DNA from: Agrocybe praecox
Taxonomy: Eukaryota > Basidiomycota > Agaricomycetes > Agaricales > Agrocybaceae
DNA: 64,000 bases
NCBI GenBank assembly: GCA_964017145.1
Contig: OZ024847.1
Span: 806,001 to 870,000, forward strand
Direction: 5' to 3'
Made by a program: the position numbers and the translations under genes. Below are positions 44,301 through 56,649 of the stretch, in pieces. The notes below the pieces were generated by a model. That model saw nothing but the letters and a program-made list of their open reading frames with translations. It had not been told where the DNA came from and searched no databases. Each line of letters starts with the position of its first letter. The first letter of the stretch is position 1.

Positions 44301-45151
44301 GCTTGGGATATATAGCATCATTGGAAGACTGTCGTTTTACAATGTATGTGTACTTTACTTGAAGCCATCGAACACATATACTAATCGTTTTCTTGCAACT
44401 CTTGGCGTCTGTTCCCATTGCTCCTTCTACATACAGAACGTTTATATTTTAAGCAGGGCCTAACTATCGAGAGTAGGATGAAAGAAGGTCGCAGAGGGTG
44501 CAGCGGATGGATGGAAAACGATATGTGGAGATGGGGAAAAGAACAACAAGAAATTGGATTCGGTGTCGGGTCTATTCTGGCGTGGTAATCTCGAAGCATC
44601 TGAGGCCAGGCAAGCTGGCGGCGGCGGATTTTCTTACAGGAGTCAGAACGGAAGTCAGAGCTTGAAGTCCACCCGATTGAGAGTCGACTGCGTGCAAGGT
44701 TGACATCCAGAATCGTGAAATTTGGATCTCCTTGGGTGTTGCATCTGGTGCAATTGTGCACGACGTCGACTGTGGTCTTTTAGTGAGTGGTACACTCGTA
44801 ACACGGGTTCCTTGGGTTGCGCTGAGCTCATGCCAACCTCCACAGAGCACTTTGATATACTGAATACCTTTGTTGTAAGGCAGCTAAGGCAGCAGTCATG
44901 ATAGCTCGTAGGCTTCAAAATTGGTAAGTTCGTTTTTTCTTTCATTCTGTCCATATCGTTACTATTTCACACGACGTTACCTCCTTCGCATCTTCGCATC
45001 CATAAGCTTACTTTGTCATCAGATTGTACTCTAGTATATGCGTTCCGACAAGTCGGCCACGAAACAACGCTCAAAAGATGTTGGAGTTGGATAGAACTAG
45101 TGGGGATTCAAGGCACCGTGATAAACTACAACGTGTAATATATAACACTCT
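40860..45151. repeat. Second copy of the 4,292-bp tract
   Basis: Matches 27,949-32,240 without any indel or substitution that I could find. It contains gene X (5' part), its promoter motif, and a full local repeat module (from 42,791, with ACGCGT at 42,811). Confidence 0.85.
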
Positions 45152-46250
45152 CCTAAATTGGAATGACTTTGGTAATTGATCGGCTGATAATATCGGTCGC
45201 AGTGTCGACCGGGGCGAACTAGATGTTACTCGATGTATGGGATAAGCCAAAAAACGAATGTTGTATGTATTCAAGTATACCTACAGAATCTGGGATCTGG
45301 ATTCTGCTACCTAAACTGTAGGTGGGACATTTTATTTCATCACTTGCACTACCACTAGTCATGTACACCGTAATTTGCATGAAGAGTAAAACGGATTTGG
45401 TCAAGGAGGAAGGAGAGGACAATAATTGAAATGATTTTTGAGATGGTTAGTAGTCAGACGCATTGAAGACATACACTGTAACGTCTGCCCAAATCTATGG
45501 GATGTTCACGTTCAAGGACCACCGGGGAACTTATTTTTGATACCTACACGATCTGCGTAAAAGGACATGCAATCAAAACCTTCAATGTCGAAGGCGCATA
45601 TATGCAGAATGTGCTCTTCATACTCATAGCGCACAGAGCTTGAACCAGGGACCTGGTATTGATTATCGGCGGTGTCTACACACAACAACCAGCAGTGATG
45701 TTAATGGATCTTGTATGTTCTACACCACGCTCGGGATCTTCACCTCTTCACCCAACGTTCTTCCTTCGAACATCGCTCTACGCGTTGCCTGATACACCTT
45801 CGCGAGATATCTTGCCGCATCGAAAATACTACAGCCACCTATAATTTATGCGTTTCTGAGACGAGATGACAAGAACAATGAGCAGTACGATGACGAACGG
45901 TAACGAGAAGAATGAAAGCAAGTTGCACGATGACAGATGACTCAAAAGCTGCGCAAAATCGTGCTCCATTTCGACTCGCGAAAGCTTGACAGTGTTGTAG
46001 GTACGCACCAAAACAAACAGCCCAGGAGATATTTAAAGTCGACAGTATGACAAAAAAGAGAGACTCAAGGAGGTATGCTACTACACACAGAAGCCAGAAT
46101 TTTCGAGAAACGAGAGGAAATACGGTGGAAAAGTAGGAGGAAAGCAACTCCAGTCGCGGATACTTCGGGTAATGTAACCTGGACATAGAGAAAAGGAGGA
46201 CCCAGTTGAAACATATTGAGCTGGTGAATGGAAGTGAAGAAAAATGATTG
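45152..46250. other. Spacer after unit 2 with a membrane-protein-like fragment
   Basis: Diverged counterpart of 32,241-33,460. The minus-strand frame 46,186-45,839 (115 codons) has hydrophobic stretches (YLLESLFFVILST) and is related to the broken fragment of unit 1. It may be a remnant of a small membrane-protein gene, of unknown family. Confidence 0.35.
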
Positions 46251-46690
46251 GCCTAGGCGACGCGACGCGTAACGGAAGAAAGCGAATAAAGTCGCGTGAC
46301 CGTTCGGCATTGAAACTTCGATCTATTCCGGACTTATTCCGGACTTCCGTGTTTGCTCTCACTTTTCGTTTCAAACCAGGGTGCTTCACCTGAAAACTAA
46401 TTCAAAGTGACTGAAAACTGAAAAACTAAATGGTAATCAAGTGTTTTCAGGTGACCGAAAAACATCAACTCGGCAGGGTAATTACCCACAGTCGGGGATT
46501 GGTGTGCCTTGCGCACCGCTACGATTTATGTAACATTACTGAATATAACACGGTCGGGCCACCCGCGGACCTTATTTAGAACGCCAGGCGTCGTTGACAT
46601 GGGAGTTTGGCTGAGAGTAAGACGGAACCGATTAGCCTACATCCATAATATAAATGACAGCAAGTGGATTTGGATTCTCCGATTGATTAG
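46251..46690 (+). repeat. Truncated local repeat module and P450 upstream region
   Basis: The MCB/Myb-like motif (ACGCGT 46,265-46,270) and about 130 bp of following module sequence are kept, then similarity to the other modules stops at about 46,390. The rest, to 46,690, should hold the P450 promoter; no TATA box was identified. Confidence 0.45.
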
Positions 46691-48937
46691 ATGGCAATGG
46701 AATTTCCTCCCATCTCCCTCTACTCTCTGGCTCTTTGGGGAGGCGCGGCTGCTTTAGCACTCCTTGTGTACTTTAGAAATGCGTCATCGTCACTGTACCC
46801 ACCTGGACCCAAAGGTCTTCCAATACTGGGAAATGCCCTTCAGATCCCATCCACATTTCAATGGCTAGCATTCGACAAGTGGTGCAAGGAACTCGGTGCA
46901 CAAATATTCGTTATATGATGATACGTTGGAAGATCTTACTCCATTTCTGCTCTCAGACAGCGATATGATTTATTTGACCGCTGCTGGCAATAAATTTTTG
47001 GTTTTAGGCTCCATGGAAGTGGTTGACGATCTTTATGAGAAACGGTCGTCGATATATTCAAGCCGGTAAGAATTAATTACTTCTGCAGTTGCATATACTG
47101 ACCGGCTTGTCCATGTTGTAGCCCCATATTTCCAATGATTGCAGAACTGTAAGTCATCCATTCTCAGAATGACTACTCCTTGTCCCGTTTACACGATGTT
47201 TAAAGAATGGGCTGGGACTGGCTCTTCGGCCTTATGGAATATGGGGAAGCATGGAGGGAACGCCGTCGATTATTCACACAATATTTTCATCCTTCAGAGC
47301 CTGCTGTTTATCGGCCTCATGGAATGCATTTCGTGCGGGGAATGTTACCGAAGCTTTTGGAGCGTCCAGAGGACTTTTTTGGGATAGCCAGGCAGTGAGT
47401 GTCGGTCCTAGCATTATCGCAACTGGGGTTGTTGAAACTCACTTACGTCTCGCTAGCGCTGTCGGAGGGTCCGCATTGTCGATGGCTTACGGATTCCCAA
47501 TCAAGAAAGAGAATGATCCATACATCGATCTCTCAGAGCGTGCTTTAGCCAGTCTTTCCACAGCGGTTTTGCCTGGAAATTTCCTGGTCAATTTATTTCC
47601 TGCATTGAAATATGTTCCTGCATGTGTTCCGGGAGCTGGATTTCAGAAGACCGCTAAAGAGTGGAAAAAGCTTCAAGTTGAATTCCGGGAAGTACCATAC
47701 GAAAAATCGGTTCGAGATATGGTACGTACCGTGGATTATTTGATATCCTCAGTCTCAAGGGGGAAGAAATTAAATCGTATTACTCTCAGGCAGACGGAAT
47801 CGCCAAACCATCTTATACGACAAATAGCCTGAGCAACCTTCTACAGTTCAAAGAGGAAGAGCGTGAACATCAAATTAATTTAATTAAGGACAACGCGGGA
47901 ATGGTATTCGAAGGTGACGCATTTTGGTTTAACTCTAACGTTTAACATTTAATTTCTAGTCATGACTTACCTATCATACATCAGCTGCGTCAGAGATAAC
48001 GTTGGCTGCTATTTTTGTCTTCTTCGCTGGAATGCTACAATTTCCGGATGTCCAGAGGAAAGCACAGGAGGAACTCGATCGAGTGCTCAATGGGAGGCTC
48101 CCGGAGTATAGCGACGAGGCCGATACGCCGTATGTCTCTGCTCTAGTTAAGGAAGTACTCAGGCAAGCACCGATTCCGCCTTGATGTTGAAATCCGCCAT
48201 TTTTATACTGTTGTTTTAAGATGGAAACCAATTTTACCTCTGGGTTTGCAGAATTATTTTTTACTAATGCCATTCAGCTTTTAATATACTTGTTTATGTA
48301 TTTGTTAGGTGTTCCGCGTACACTGTCAGAGAACGACGTGTATCGAGGATATCATTTGGCCAAGGACACCTTCATCATGGTGAATGCATGGTGACTAATC
48401 CACTCAACTATTTCTAAAATTTCTCTGATTTCTCTTTCCCTAGGTCACTTCTACAGGATGAAAAACATTACCCCAATCCCGATATCCTTGATCCCGAGCG
48501 ATTCCTACGTAACGGCAAGCTCAGAACCGATATTCGGGAACCTGCCGACATTATTTTTGGCTTTAGCAGGCGGTGACTAGAGTCTCAACTTAGACATAAT
48601 AACTACTGAATCATTACACATTGCTCTAGTATATGCCCGGGCAACCACATCGCACTATCGTTCCTATGGTTGACCATTTCCAGCATTCTATCGGTGTATA
48701 ACATATCAAGTGCTATAGGCGATGACGGGAAGGAGATCAAGCAAGAGATTAAATATCGCTCAGGCGGTATATGGTAAGGAATGCTTGATAAAGGACGGAA
48801 GTCAATTTCATAGCCGTTTACTAACTTTGATTAAATATAGCGAGCCCTACCCATTCAAATGCACAATTAGGCCACGTTCTAGCAGTGCAGAAGTTCTAAT
48901 CGGAAGTGTGGAAACTGAGTCAGATGTAGGATACTGA
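46691..48937 (+). CDS. Cytochrome P450 monooxygenase, 12 exons (523 aa)
   Basis: Haem-thiolate monooxygenase, probably ER-anchored; substrate unknown. Exons 46691-46895, 46957-47065, 47122-47148, 47206-47394, 47457-47721, 47790-47913, 47985-48162, 48221-48243, 48309-48390, 48444-48572, 48630-48773 and 48841-48937 join in phase with no stop, though unspliced it looks like a pseudogene. N-terminal membrane segment (about 11-27), proline hinge YPPGPKGLPILGN, C-helix WRERRRLF, K-helix EVLR, PERF, and haem loop FGFSRRICPG. Two positions are atypical: the haem-loop Gly (FxxGxRxCxG) is Ser, and the I-helix Thr region reads AASEIT. Exon 8 is 23 nt, and intron 7 has a GC donor. Length and motifs fit the large agaricomycete P450 groups used in xenobiotic or secondary metabolism. 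It is the only non-repeated gene inside the duplicated cluster. Confidence 0.85.
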
Positions 48938-49850
48938 ATGTATTTTGGGAGTTTTCGAAATGTTTTGCCCTTTAGTGAAGTGCTCATGATGCATGACCTT
49001 TTTTGGAATAAAGTGATGCACGACGCGACGCGATGAAGTTACAGTTGGTGATCTTGCCAGATGGGAATTTGTCGAAATGGCTAGCCACGTAAGTATAGCG
49101 AACAAAGCATAGAACATAAGAAAATACTACATAGTACATACTTGAAACTGTGTATTTTGCTAGTTTTCTTAGCCCACTGAAACTTGACGACCACGTCAAG
49201 TCTTTTACGTCGAGAAGAGACTAGAATAGTCTCGAGCCATTCGAGGTGAATCACGTCTGGTGTAACAGTCCGAGATATAGCTAGATGGCGTATCTGGACT
49301 TGGAAGTGCGTCGAACAGCCTCGCACGACGGTGGTAGTGGTCAAAGGATGATATGATTCGGCTATGGACAACTATAGACGCGTCGCGCTGTCACGAACTG
49401 TACACAATCTAATCTAATCTGACACTGGTGCATATGACACTGCCACAATGGTATGTAGAGTAATTGTTTGTTACGGCTTTTTTCATTTCACTTTCAACGG
49501 GCCGAACACTGACGTTCGGATTTTCCAAAGACACGCATCCTCAGGCCTCAGGCCTCAACAGTTGTTATCCTAATCTCTACCCATCAACACTGTTTGTGCA
49601 AGTCTCTATCGCCTATGTAACGAATCGCGCTTCAAGCATCAAGTACGGATTCTTGGATGGTCACTCTATCTCTCATGCAGAACATCATAAATCACCTTCG
49701 TTTCTCATAGTATTTTTAACAGACAGATGGACAGTTTGTACAAGGCACGGATGAAGTCGAATTGGGCAATTTACTCTTGTATTCAGGTGCTTACAGCATC
49801 AAGCGATTTGACCTCTCTCACCCAAACGAGAAGTTCTCAATTTCGTAGAA
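48938..49850. other. Region downstream of the P450
   Basis: No gene recognised. Only short frames lacking protein-like features. Confidence 0.4.
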
Positions 49851-49928
49851 ATGACAGATCCCATTTCTATTACTCTCGCTGCAATCTCTTCACTTTCTAG
49901 ACTCATCACCTCAACGAATGGGTATTAA
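49851..49928 (+). pseudogene. Orphan first-exon fragment of a HeLo-like protein
   Basis: Reads MTDPISITLAAISSLSR, clearly related to MADPLSITLAAIS of the three intact genes but on the opposite strand. After 17 codons it runs into local repeat sequence and a stop. A truncated copy or exon shuffling relic. Confidence 0.55.
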
Positions 49929-50800
49929 TGGACGTGTATGTTGGGTTTGATGGCCTGGCTTGAACATCGTTGTTGCGCTGATTAGATATCATCACTCCAG
50001 CTTACCTTACCTGCTGAGTTCAGTCCATTACTTCGTTATTGCGGTATATGGTACAATGTACGTTGAGGACCGCATGTTGTCGTAAGTCTACCCACCGACT
50101 CCACAGCGTTGAGCGTGTCGCTAAGCTCTTTCTATCCATTGCCAGAGAGTACGGAGATTTCCATTCTGAACATCTTCTGGAGCACTCGATATTTCGGTGT
50201 GAGGAGATAGTCAATGAGAACTCGGGTACGTTATGCGTTGTAAACCATCCTCGTAAGTTTTCATTCTTACTCTTGTACCCTACGCTCTATGCTAATGTCT
50301 TCAACTTCAGTAAGAAAGTCGTACGTACGTCCCTGCCGCCATCCCATATCAACACGCTTCAGGATCATTCGGCCGCGTCCAGAGCTACTCCACCATCATA
50401 CCGTCCTAGTAAAAGCGAGCTCTCGTCTGAAAAAGTCCTAGTTTATATACGAGATTGCGGTGGATATATGCACACTCAGCAGGGCGTACTCGGGCGAGTG
50501 GGTCTCATGGACGGGCAAAGGAACGAACCCTGACGTGCTATCAACAATGAATAAAGACCAGTGGTTTTGGACGCAGAAAAGGCGAATATATGCGTTTTCA
50601 ATGGGTCGCTGAGGATGCTATTTCAAGAGGCCAAATTTCAGTGGAGTGAGGTCAGGAGGGCACGGTGTCAGTGGCGGTGTGTTGTCCACAGGACTTGGGG
50701 AGCAAAGATGAGAGATTTACCCATAATACACCACCTATGCCACAACCTTCCGTGTAATAGTGACAAATCAGGTAGTGTAGCCTGATCGCACAGAAAGGAG
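49880..50800 (+). repeat. Local repeat module upstream of unit 3
   Basis: Aligns along its length with 19,690-20,530, e.g. GGAACGAACCCTGACGT and GGCGAATATATGCG in both. Splice-like borders at about 50,082 (GTAAGTCTACC), 50,143 (TTGCCAG), 50,252 (GTAAGTTTTC) and 50,309 (CTTCAG). No complete frame. Confidence 0.5.
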
Positions 50801-50896
50801 GTCCCAGTTGAAGATAACTGGAGCATATAAATCAAGACGAAGTTGGTGAACGGAAGTGGAGGTGGAAGTGAAGAAGAAAAAAGCTCGGCCTTAGCG

Positions 50897-52340
50897 ACGC
50901 GTAACGGAGGGAACTGAATAAAGTCGCGTGACCGTTTGGCATTGAAACGATCCATTCCGAAGTTATTCCGTCTTTCCGTGTTCGCTCTAAATTTCTCCAC
51001 TCACACTTGCATCTTTCTTGTTTCTTTCAAAGGAATTGTGTCGCTTGGATGATGCTAGGATCGCCGCTTTTTTGAGGACCAACACATGAATGCATGATGG
51101 CTTGCAGAGAATCAGCCGAGCTGTCGCCTGCAATATCGCAGCCCAATCGTTCTCTTAAATTATAGCCACTGGTGAGTCCAAGTGTTTGCATTTACTCTTT
51201 TTATGCATCGTTGATCTCTACTGGTTATCAACTCTAGTCGTCCTCGTCTCCGCTGCAACAAGTAATTATTAATTAATGCCGACTTTACATCAACTTTACA
51301 TAGATGTCGTCTACTTGCACATCATTCTCATAATCACAGAGAGGTTAGCTTCTCCATTGGACACCTCGAATTGCTCCCGTCCTCGCCCTAGTGAATCTCG
51401 AAGATGTTAGAAGCGTACAATCGTGCCTTCTCGACTTGTATGTGATCTCTTCTTTTTTTGATATGATATTCCTTCACATGTATTTTGTTCCAGACTCCCG
51501 TTCTCCTTCTCATGCGATAAATGTGTGTGGTGTTCTTTACGATAGGCCATCGAATGGTTGGGCCTGATATCTTGTAAGAAATATTTATTTTCAATGCATA
51601 TACACGCTGATTAGATGACATTACTCTAGTTTACCCTGTCTTCGTAGTTCGATATCATGGTATTGGGTCCGATGGAGATTCGGGAACAGGAAGAGAGAGC
51701 ATCAATGGCTGTATCCTGGTGATTCTACCCATCTACCCCACTGAGTTGAATATGTAGTAAGTTTGAATTTTTATTCCTGTTCTTGAATCATAGCTTAACA
51801 CATTCAGCTTCAGTAAGAAGGTCACACGTACCTGCCCACATTATTGCAATCACACATACAATTATCGCAGTGCTGCTCGGACATGTAGAAGCACTCCACT
51901 ACCCAATCAACTGCGTGGTGACCAGCGTTTAAACAGGTTCCACCTTGACATACCTCGTTTGAAGAACACAAACACCGAACGAGCGCGCCGTTTATTAACC
52001 TACACATCGAATCGTGGCAGGTTTATGCATACCTAGCTTGCAAGTGTACTTGTGCGAGTGGGTCTCGCGAGCATAGGGAACGAGTGCCAACGTTCTTTCG
52101 GCGGTGGAAAATCATCGGCATTCTTGGATAGAAAAAAAGGCGAATGTATGCGTTTTCAACGTACTTCAAGATATTGGATCTTCAGTCAGGCGTGCACGGC
52201 GCTAGCGGCAGCGGGTTGCTTATAAGAGTGGAGAGGGAAGACCCCACATTTACTCGTAAGCACGGCATGGGATGCCTGGATGAAATTCTAGGGTGTTCGA
52301 AGCGGGTTGCGCGAAAAAGGTGTCCCATCGAGGACGCTGA
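50897..52340 (+). pseudogene. Decayed multi-exon plus-strand gene, unit 3
   Basis: Paralogue of 20,640-22,170 with the MCB/Myb-like motif at its head (ACGCGT 50,897-50,902). The exon-like block ending CLLDL is at about 51,345-51,438 but has a frameshift before VRSVQSCLLDL. Remaining borders are conserved. Confidence 0.4.
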
Positions 52341-53077
52341 ATCCAGGGTGACGGAATTTATTCTCTGCCTTCGTATGTTATATTTTCCATGATGTACTAT
52401 CCTTTTCAACCTCTCCTTCCTTGCAGATTTTCTTGCTCGTGTGAATGGTCGAGAGGTTCGTCCTCATAACCCCGATGATGGTACGCAATATCCGTTTGAA
52501 TTTGTGTATGCGCTGAAATTTTTTATTCCAGGTCACCTAACTTCCCGATCTCCGTGTATCCTGCCTTTGGCGCAGGATGGATCCAAGTAAAAATATTGAA
52601 TACTAGGAAGTATATTGAGTATTCCTGGTGAGTTTCGACTCGTGTCATAATCTCGAGTACACTGCTCTGAATTCTTATTTATTGCCACAGAGCACCTTGA
52701 ATATTTGAATGTTGATAATGTTCGGAATATTAGGGATATTCAATGTCTACATCTCGGTCAATTTGGACCTGTCGTGTTGATTTATTACCTCGACATACTC
52801 GAAGTCAACATCTCTCCACATGGTTCTCGATCCTTGTCAAGTGTTTCCTTCTGTATCCGATTACTTTATGTGTATCGAGAGTATTGTTTTTCGACGTCAT
52901 TAGCACGAATTGGAAACAAGAGGCCCAGCGCTCATATACTTAATAGAAAGAGACTAACGTAACATTGAATATCAGATATATTGCCAAACTGTGATTGCTG
53001 GTATACATACAAGGAACAAGCGCGTCTGAACGAGTAGAGAGCAAAATAAAATAAGTCTGCGCGTGTCACAGCCTCAT
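52341..53077 (+). pseudogene. 3' exon remnants of the unit 3 plus-strand gene
   Basis: Best preserved last exon of the three: from about 52,691 (after TTGCCACAG) an open frame of 85 or more codons includes QFGPVVLIYYLDILEVN. It ends convergent with the HeLo-like/TPR gene. Whether this copy is expressed cannot be told. Confidence 0.35.
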
Positions 53078-56000
53078 CTAACACAATTCTACGTTTGTAG
53101 ATGGAGAGATAAGTACTACACTTTCGGGAATATCGTCTTCATCTTGGTGTCTACACTTCAGATTGATCGTTTTGAGAAGGTTCTTCCATGCAGTAAAGTT
53201 TTGTTCTCTTTTCAATCCCACCTCCACAAACTCATCAAGATGCGGAAATATGAGTCGAAGCCGTGTTCGCAACTCGGTGAGCTCGGCTCTTGCAGCGACG
53301 CCTTCTTCGTGTTGGCCTGATGCGCACTCTAGGTGTCCTAACGCCCATAGACTTATAGCCAGGTTGATGAACCAAAGATTTCTGGTCTGTGAATGTTGTC
53401 GATAGAATGATCGGACCTCGAGAAGCAGTTCTCGGGCCCCAACAAGATCGTTGTTTGCGAAGAGACGTAGGGACAGAGTGTATTGCGCCTGTGCATAACA
53501 TTCCCTCCAGAGGGTGTTGGAATGGTCCTTCGACTTCTTCCATTTTTGTATGGCCTTTTTTGCAACGTTAAGGGCTTCCTCCGATTCCTCCCCGGCGTTG
53601 GCAAGAAGGTCAGACAAAATCCAGGAATGTGGGATTCTGCATTGATCTCGATCAATGTCGATCGACCGTCGCATGTTAGACACCGCACGATCGATGTCGC
53701 CACTGGATTGGTAGACAAGCGATGCATTGTCCAAGTAGACGGTATATACCCATTTCTTCTTCAAATCATGTTTGGCAGCAAACATAAGACAATCTTCAAT
53801 GTTGGCGAGCGCCAGTGGGACTTGTCCTATAAAGCAAAATGCCATGAGGATTTGAGCCTTCGCGCAGAGAATATTGGATGCAACTTCGGAATATGCGTCT
53901 GCGAAGGGCTGCCCAACCTTGATCGCCTTGTCATAGAGACTTAATGCCTTGTCAAGATGACCTTGATCAAAAAGAAGTCTTCCAGAAGATTGAAGTGCGT
54001 TGATGTGCAGTTTGACTGATTCTGGATCTTGTGGTGGATGGGTGTCAAACCAGCTGAGAACCTCTTCAATGGCGGTGCTGGCTTCTGCAAGTTGGTCAAA
54101 GTTGTGCAACAGATTTGCGTGCGTCCCGATGAGATGAATAAGAAATATATGTTGGTCCGGAAACTGCTTGACCAGCACCCGAGAATATTGAATGACCGCT
54201 CGGCTTCTTTCCAAGGACTGGATTTCCATCTTTGCCTGTGTGGCAATATCCATATTTAGTCGAAGGGCATTCATGTAATTCTTTATAAGGGCGGGGTTTG
54301 TTTGAATCAAGCTGCTATACAGCTTCATTGCTTCGTGTCCTTCACTAAGGGCTCGTCCGTGCTCAGCCGCTGATTGAAGTCGACGTGCCAGATTGTCAAC
54401 GCTGGCAGCAAGAAATTTGATATTTATAGAATCATGAAATGCTAGAATGCGCCAATAGCTGACTGCTGACTCCGCAATTTGTACTGCCTTGAGAGTGTTG
54501 CCTAACCATTCAAAAGCCCAAGAAGTGCAGGCGTAGGCATTATAGAGATTCCAATTTAAAAGCGATACTCGGCAGTTTTCCAGTAATTGTTCCCCGACCA
54601 ACGCTGCCTCTACGTAACGTCTGCAACGGTAAAGATTTTGCGTTAGTTGCAAAAGTGATTCGGCACGAAGCTGACGATCCTCGATATGCTTTTGAACTAC
54701 TCGTTCAAGTTTCTGGCACACCACATGTGCCTCCCCAACACGGTTTAAATCTGATAAAATCTTGCCTTGCCTTGCCAGGGAAAAAGGAAGGTTGTGGGGG
54801 GCACTTCCGGTCTGTTGAAGGACCTTCTCATATCGAGACACTGCTTTTTGTGCATAAGAAAGAGCCTGCTTGACCGAGATTACGTCTCGATTGTCATCCG
54901 ATGCGAGAGAGTGACAGAGACTTGCTATTGGAACACTGAAATAGATGTGATTTCCCCTCTGCTCCACTGCACTGTATAGCTCAAGCGCCCTTATTCCTGC
55001 GCTTACTGATTCATCTTTCCTCTTGGTTGAAGATAGACTGTAACACAGCTCTTTCAATGCATGAGCAAACTCGTAAACGCGCGTGGCTTTCAAGGCCATA
55101 ACGGTTGATCCATGCATATTGTTTATGATGTTTACTTCCATTTGTAACGCGGATGTGGAGTTCCCGATGAGACGATCGTAGGTTTGCACTGCTTCTTCTG
55201 CGTCGTGGATGGCATTTTCCAAATCTCCATTCTTACGCGCCACATAGGAGGAGTAGCGAACCAAATAAGCAAGCTGGATTTGGATTTCGAAGGTTGGACT
55301 GGCAGCCACGAGCCGACGCCCAAGGGTCACAGCCTCTGTGATTACTTTGTAGGCTTGTACAAGCTCCCCGGTGTCCACAAGCCTGAGCGACATGAGGGAA
55401 AGTGCATGCGCAAGGTAGGGCCCATAAACATCTTCGTTTGTCTTGCTGAGTATCCGATAAATGTCTACAGCAAATCGCAACATTGCTAAAGATTCATGAG
55501 GCATCTCGAGGTTGGAAAGCCAGACAGATAATCTTGACATCGCCCATGCACCATTCTGGATTGATACTCCATTATGTCTGCCTTTTAAGTTTTCGCGTAT
55601 TTTGGCAATCTGAGCGAACACATCAAACTGTAAATCTGCTATTTCTTCTTTCGTAGAGGGCTGTAGGCGAACAGATGTATTGACAGGTTGCAAATGTAAA
55701 TGGTCTGGCTCTTCCTTGGGATAGAATCCGCCAGAAGTGATCATTTTGAATAGAATCTCAATTCCGCCCACTTGGAAGGTTATAGACTCCTTATATACAA
55801 GGTGTTCGGCCAATTTGACGTGTGGGGGGAGATGTGATAATACGACTGGAGTCGAACCCATGAAGGCTAGGAGGTTGTTGTTCGACACTTGAGGACTCAG
55901 CGATGATTGGATTTGAGGGCGAGCATGCGTAACAGCAGCTCGGATTTCAATTGTTGTGGCCTGGATTTGGACTGCAGTGGCCTGGGTTTGAGCTGTGGTG

Positions 56001-56649
56001 GTTTCAACTTGAGCTGTAGAGGCCTGAACGCGAGCCGTGGTAGCTTCAATACGTAGTAATGCAAACATCTTTGATATTCATATCAGCAAATATCCGCCTG
56101 AGTACTAACTATTCTCGCACCATAAAATCACTGCGACATCTACTTGCCCCATCTCGCAGGTCCCGAATGGATTCCTCCACAGTATTGCGTTTCCACCAAG
56201 GTCCAAGTTTCCGTTTCATCCAGGTACGCACTGTGCCAGCCGAGGCTCTATAAAGTTGGAGCATAGGCTTACACTTCTCGTGTACCCTTTCTGTTTCTCT
56301 ACAGAACTTTTGAACAAAAACGACCAATAGGTGATCACAAACACTCACTTCAACAGCCTCAATACGGCGTCTCGCATATCCGGCGCATCGTCCAATATTT
56401 CTTTATGGCTATCATAGAATCGCTTTAGATCTTGTAGGATCCCGAGCGTCTCCGAAGCCAGAGATTCTGCTTTCTGCATGTTACGAGCAGGCTGTATATC
56501 GATTGGTTAGATGGCGAGCTTTTTAACTTGCAATTGAAATGTCGTACCTTCTTGAATGAGTCATTGACCTTTTGAGCCACCTCGATGATGTCCTTAAGCG
56601 CCGTCGCAAGGGTAATAGCAGCGAGGGTGATGGACAGTGGATCAGCCAT
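53078..56649 (-). CDS. HeLo-like/heptad/TPR protein, copy 3 (1137 aa)
   Basis: Exons 56649-56548, 56491-56349, 56298-56121 and 56068-53078, same intron positions and phases as copies 1 and 2. MADPLSIT helical domain (1-140), six heptads instead of seven (VQASTAQ, VETTTAQ and so on, about 148-189), conserved linker, TPR-like repeats. The frame is open upstream of the chosen ATG, but paralogy and the MADPLSIT start support 56649. No break seen. It is the most diverged of the three in the heptad/linker region (SSLSPQVSNNN in place of PLHPQVTDGS). Confidence 0.85.

Noticed and set aside
46691..48937. P450 as a pseudogene
   Set aside because: Unspliced frames are broken everywhere, but twelve exons with GT-AG/GC-AG borders restore a complete 523-aa protein with phases matching at every junction.
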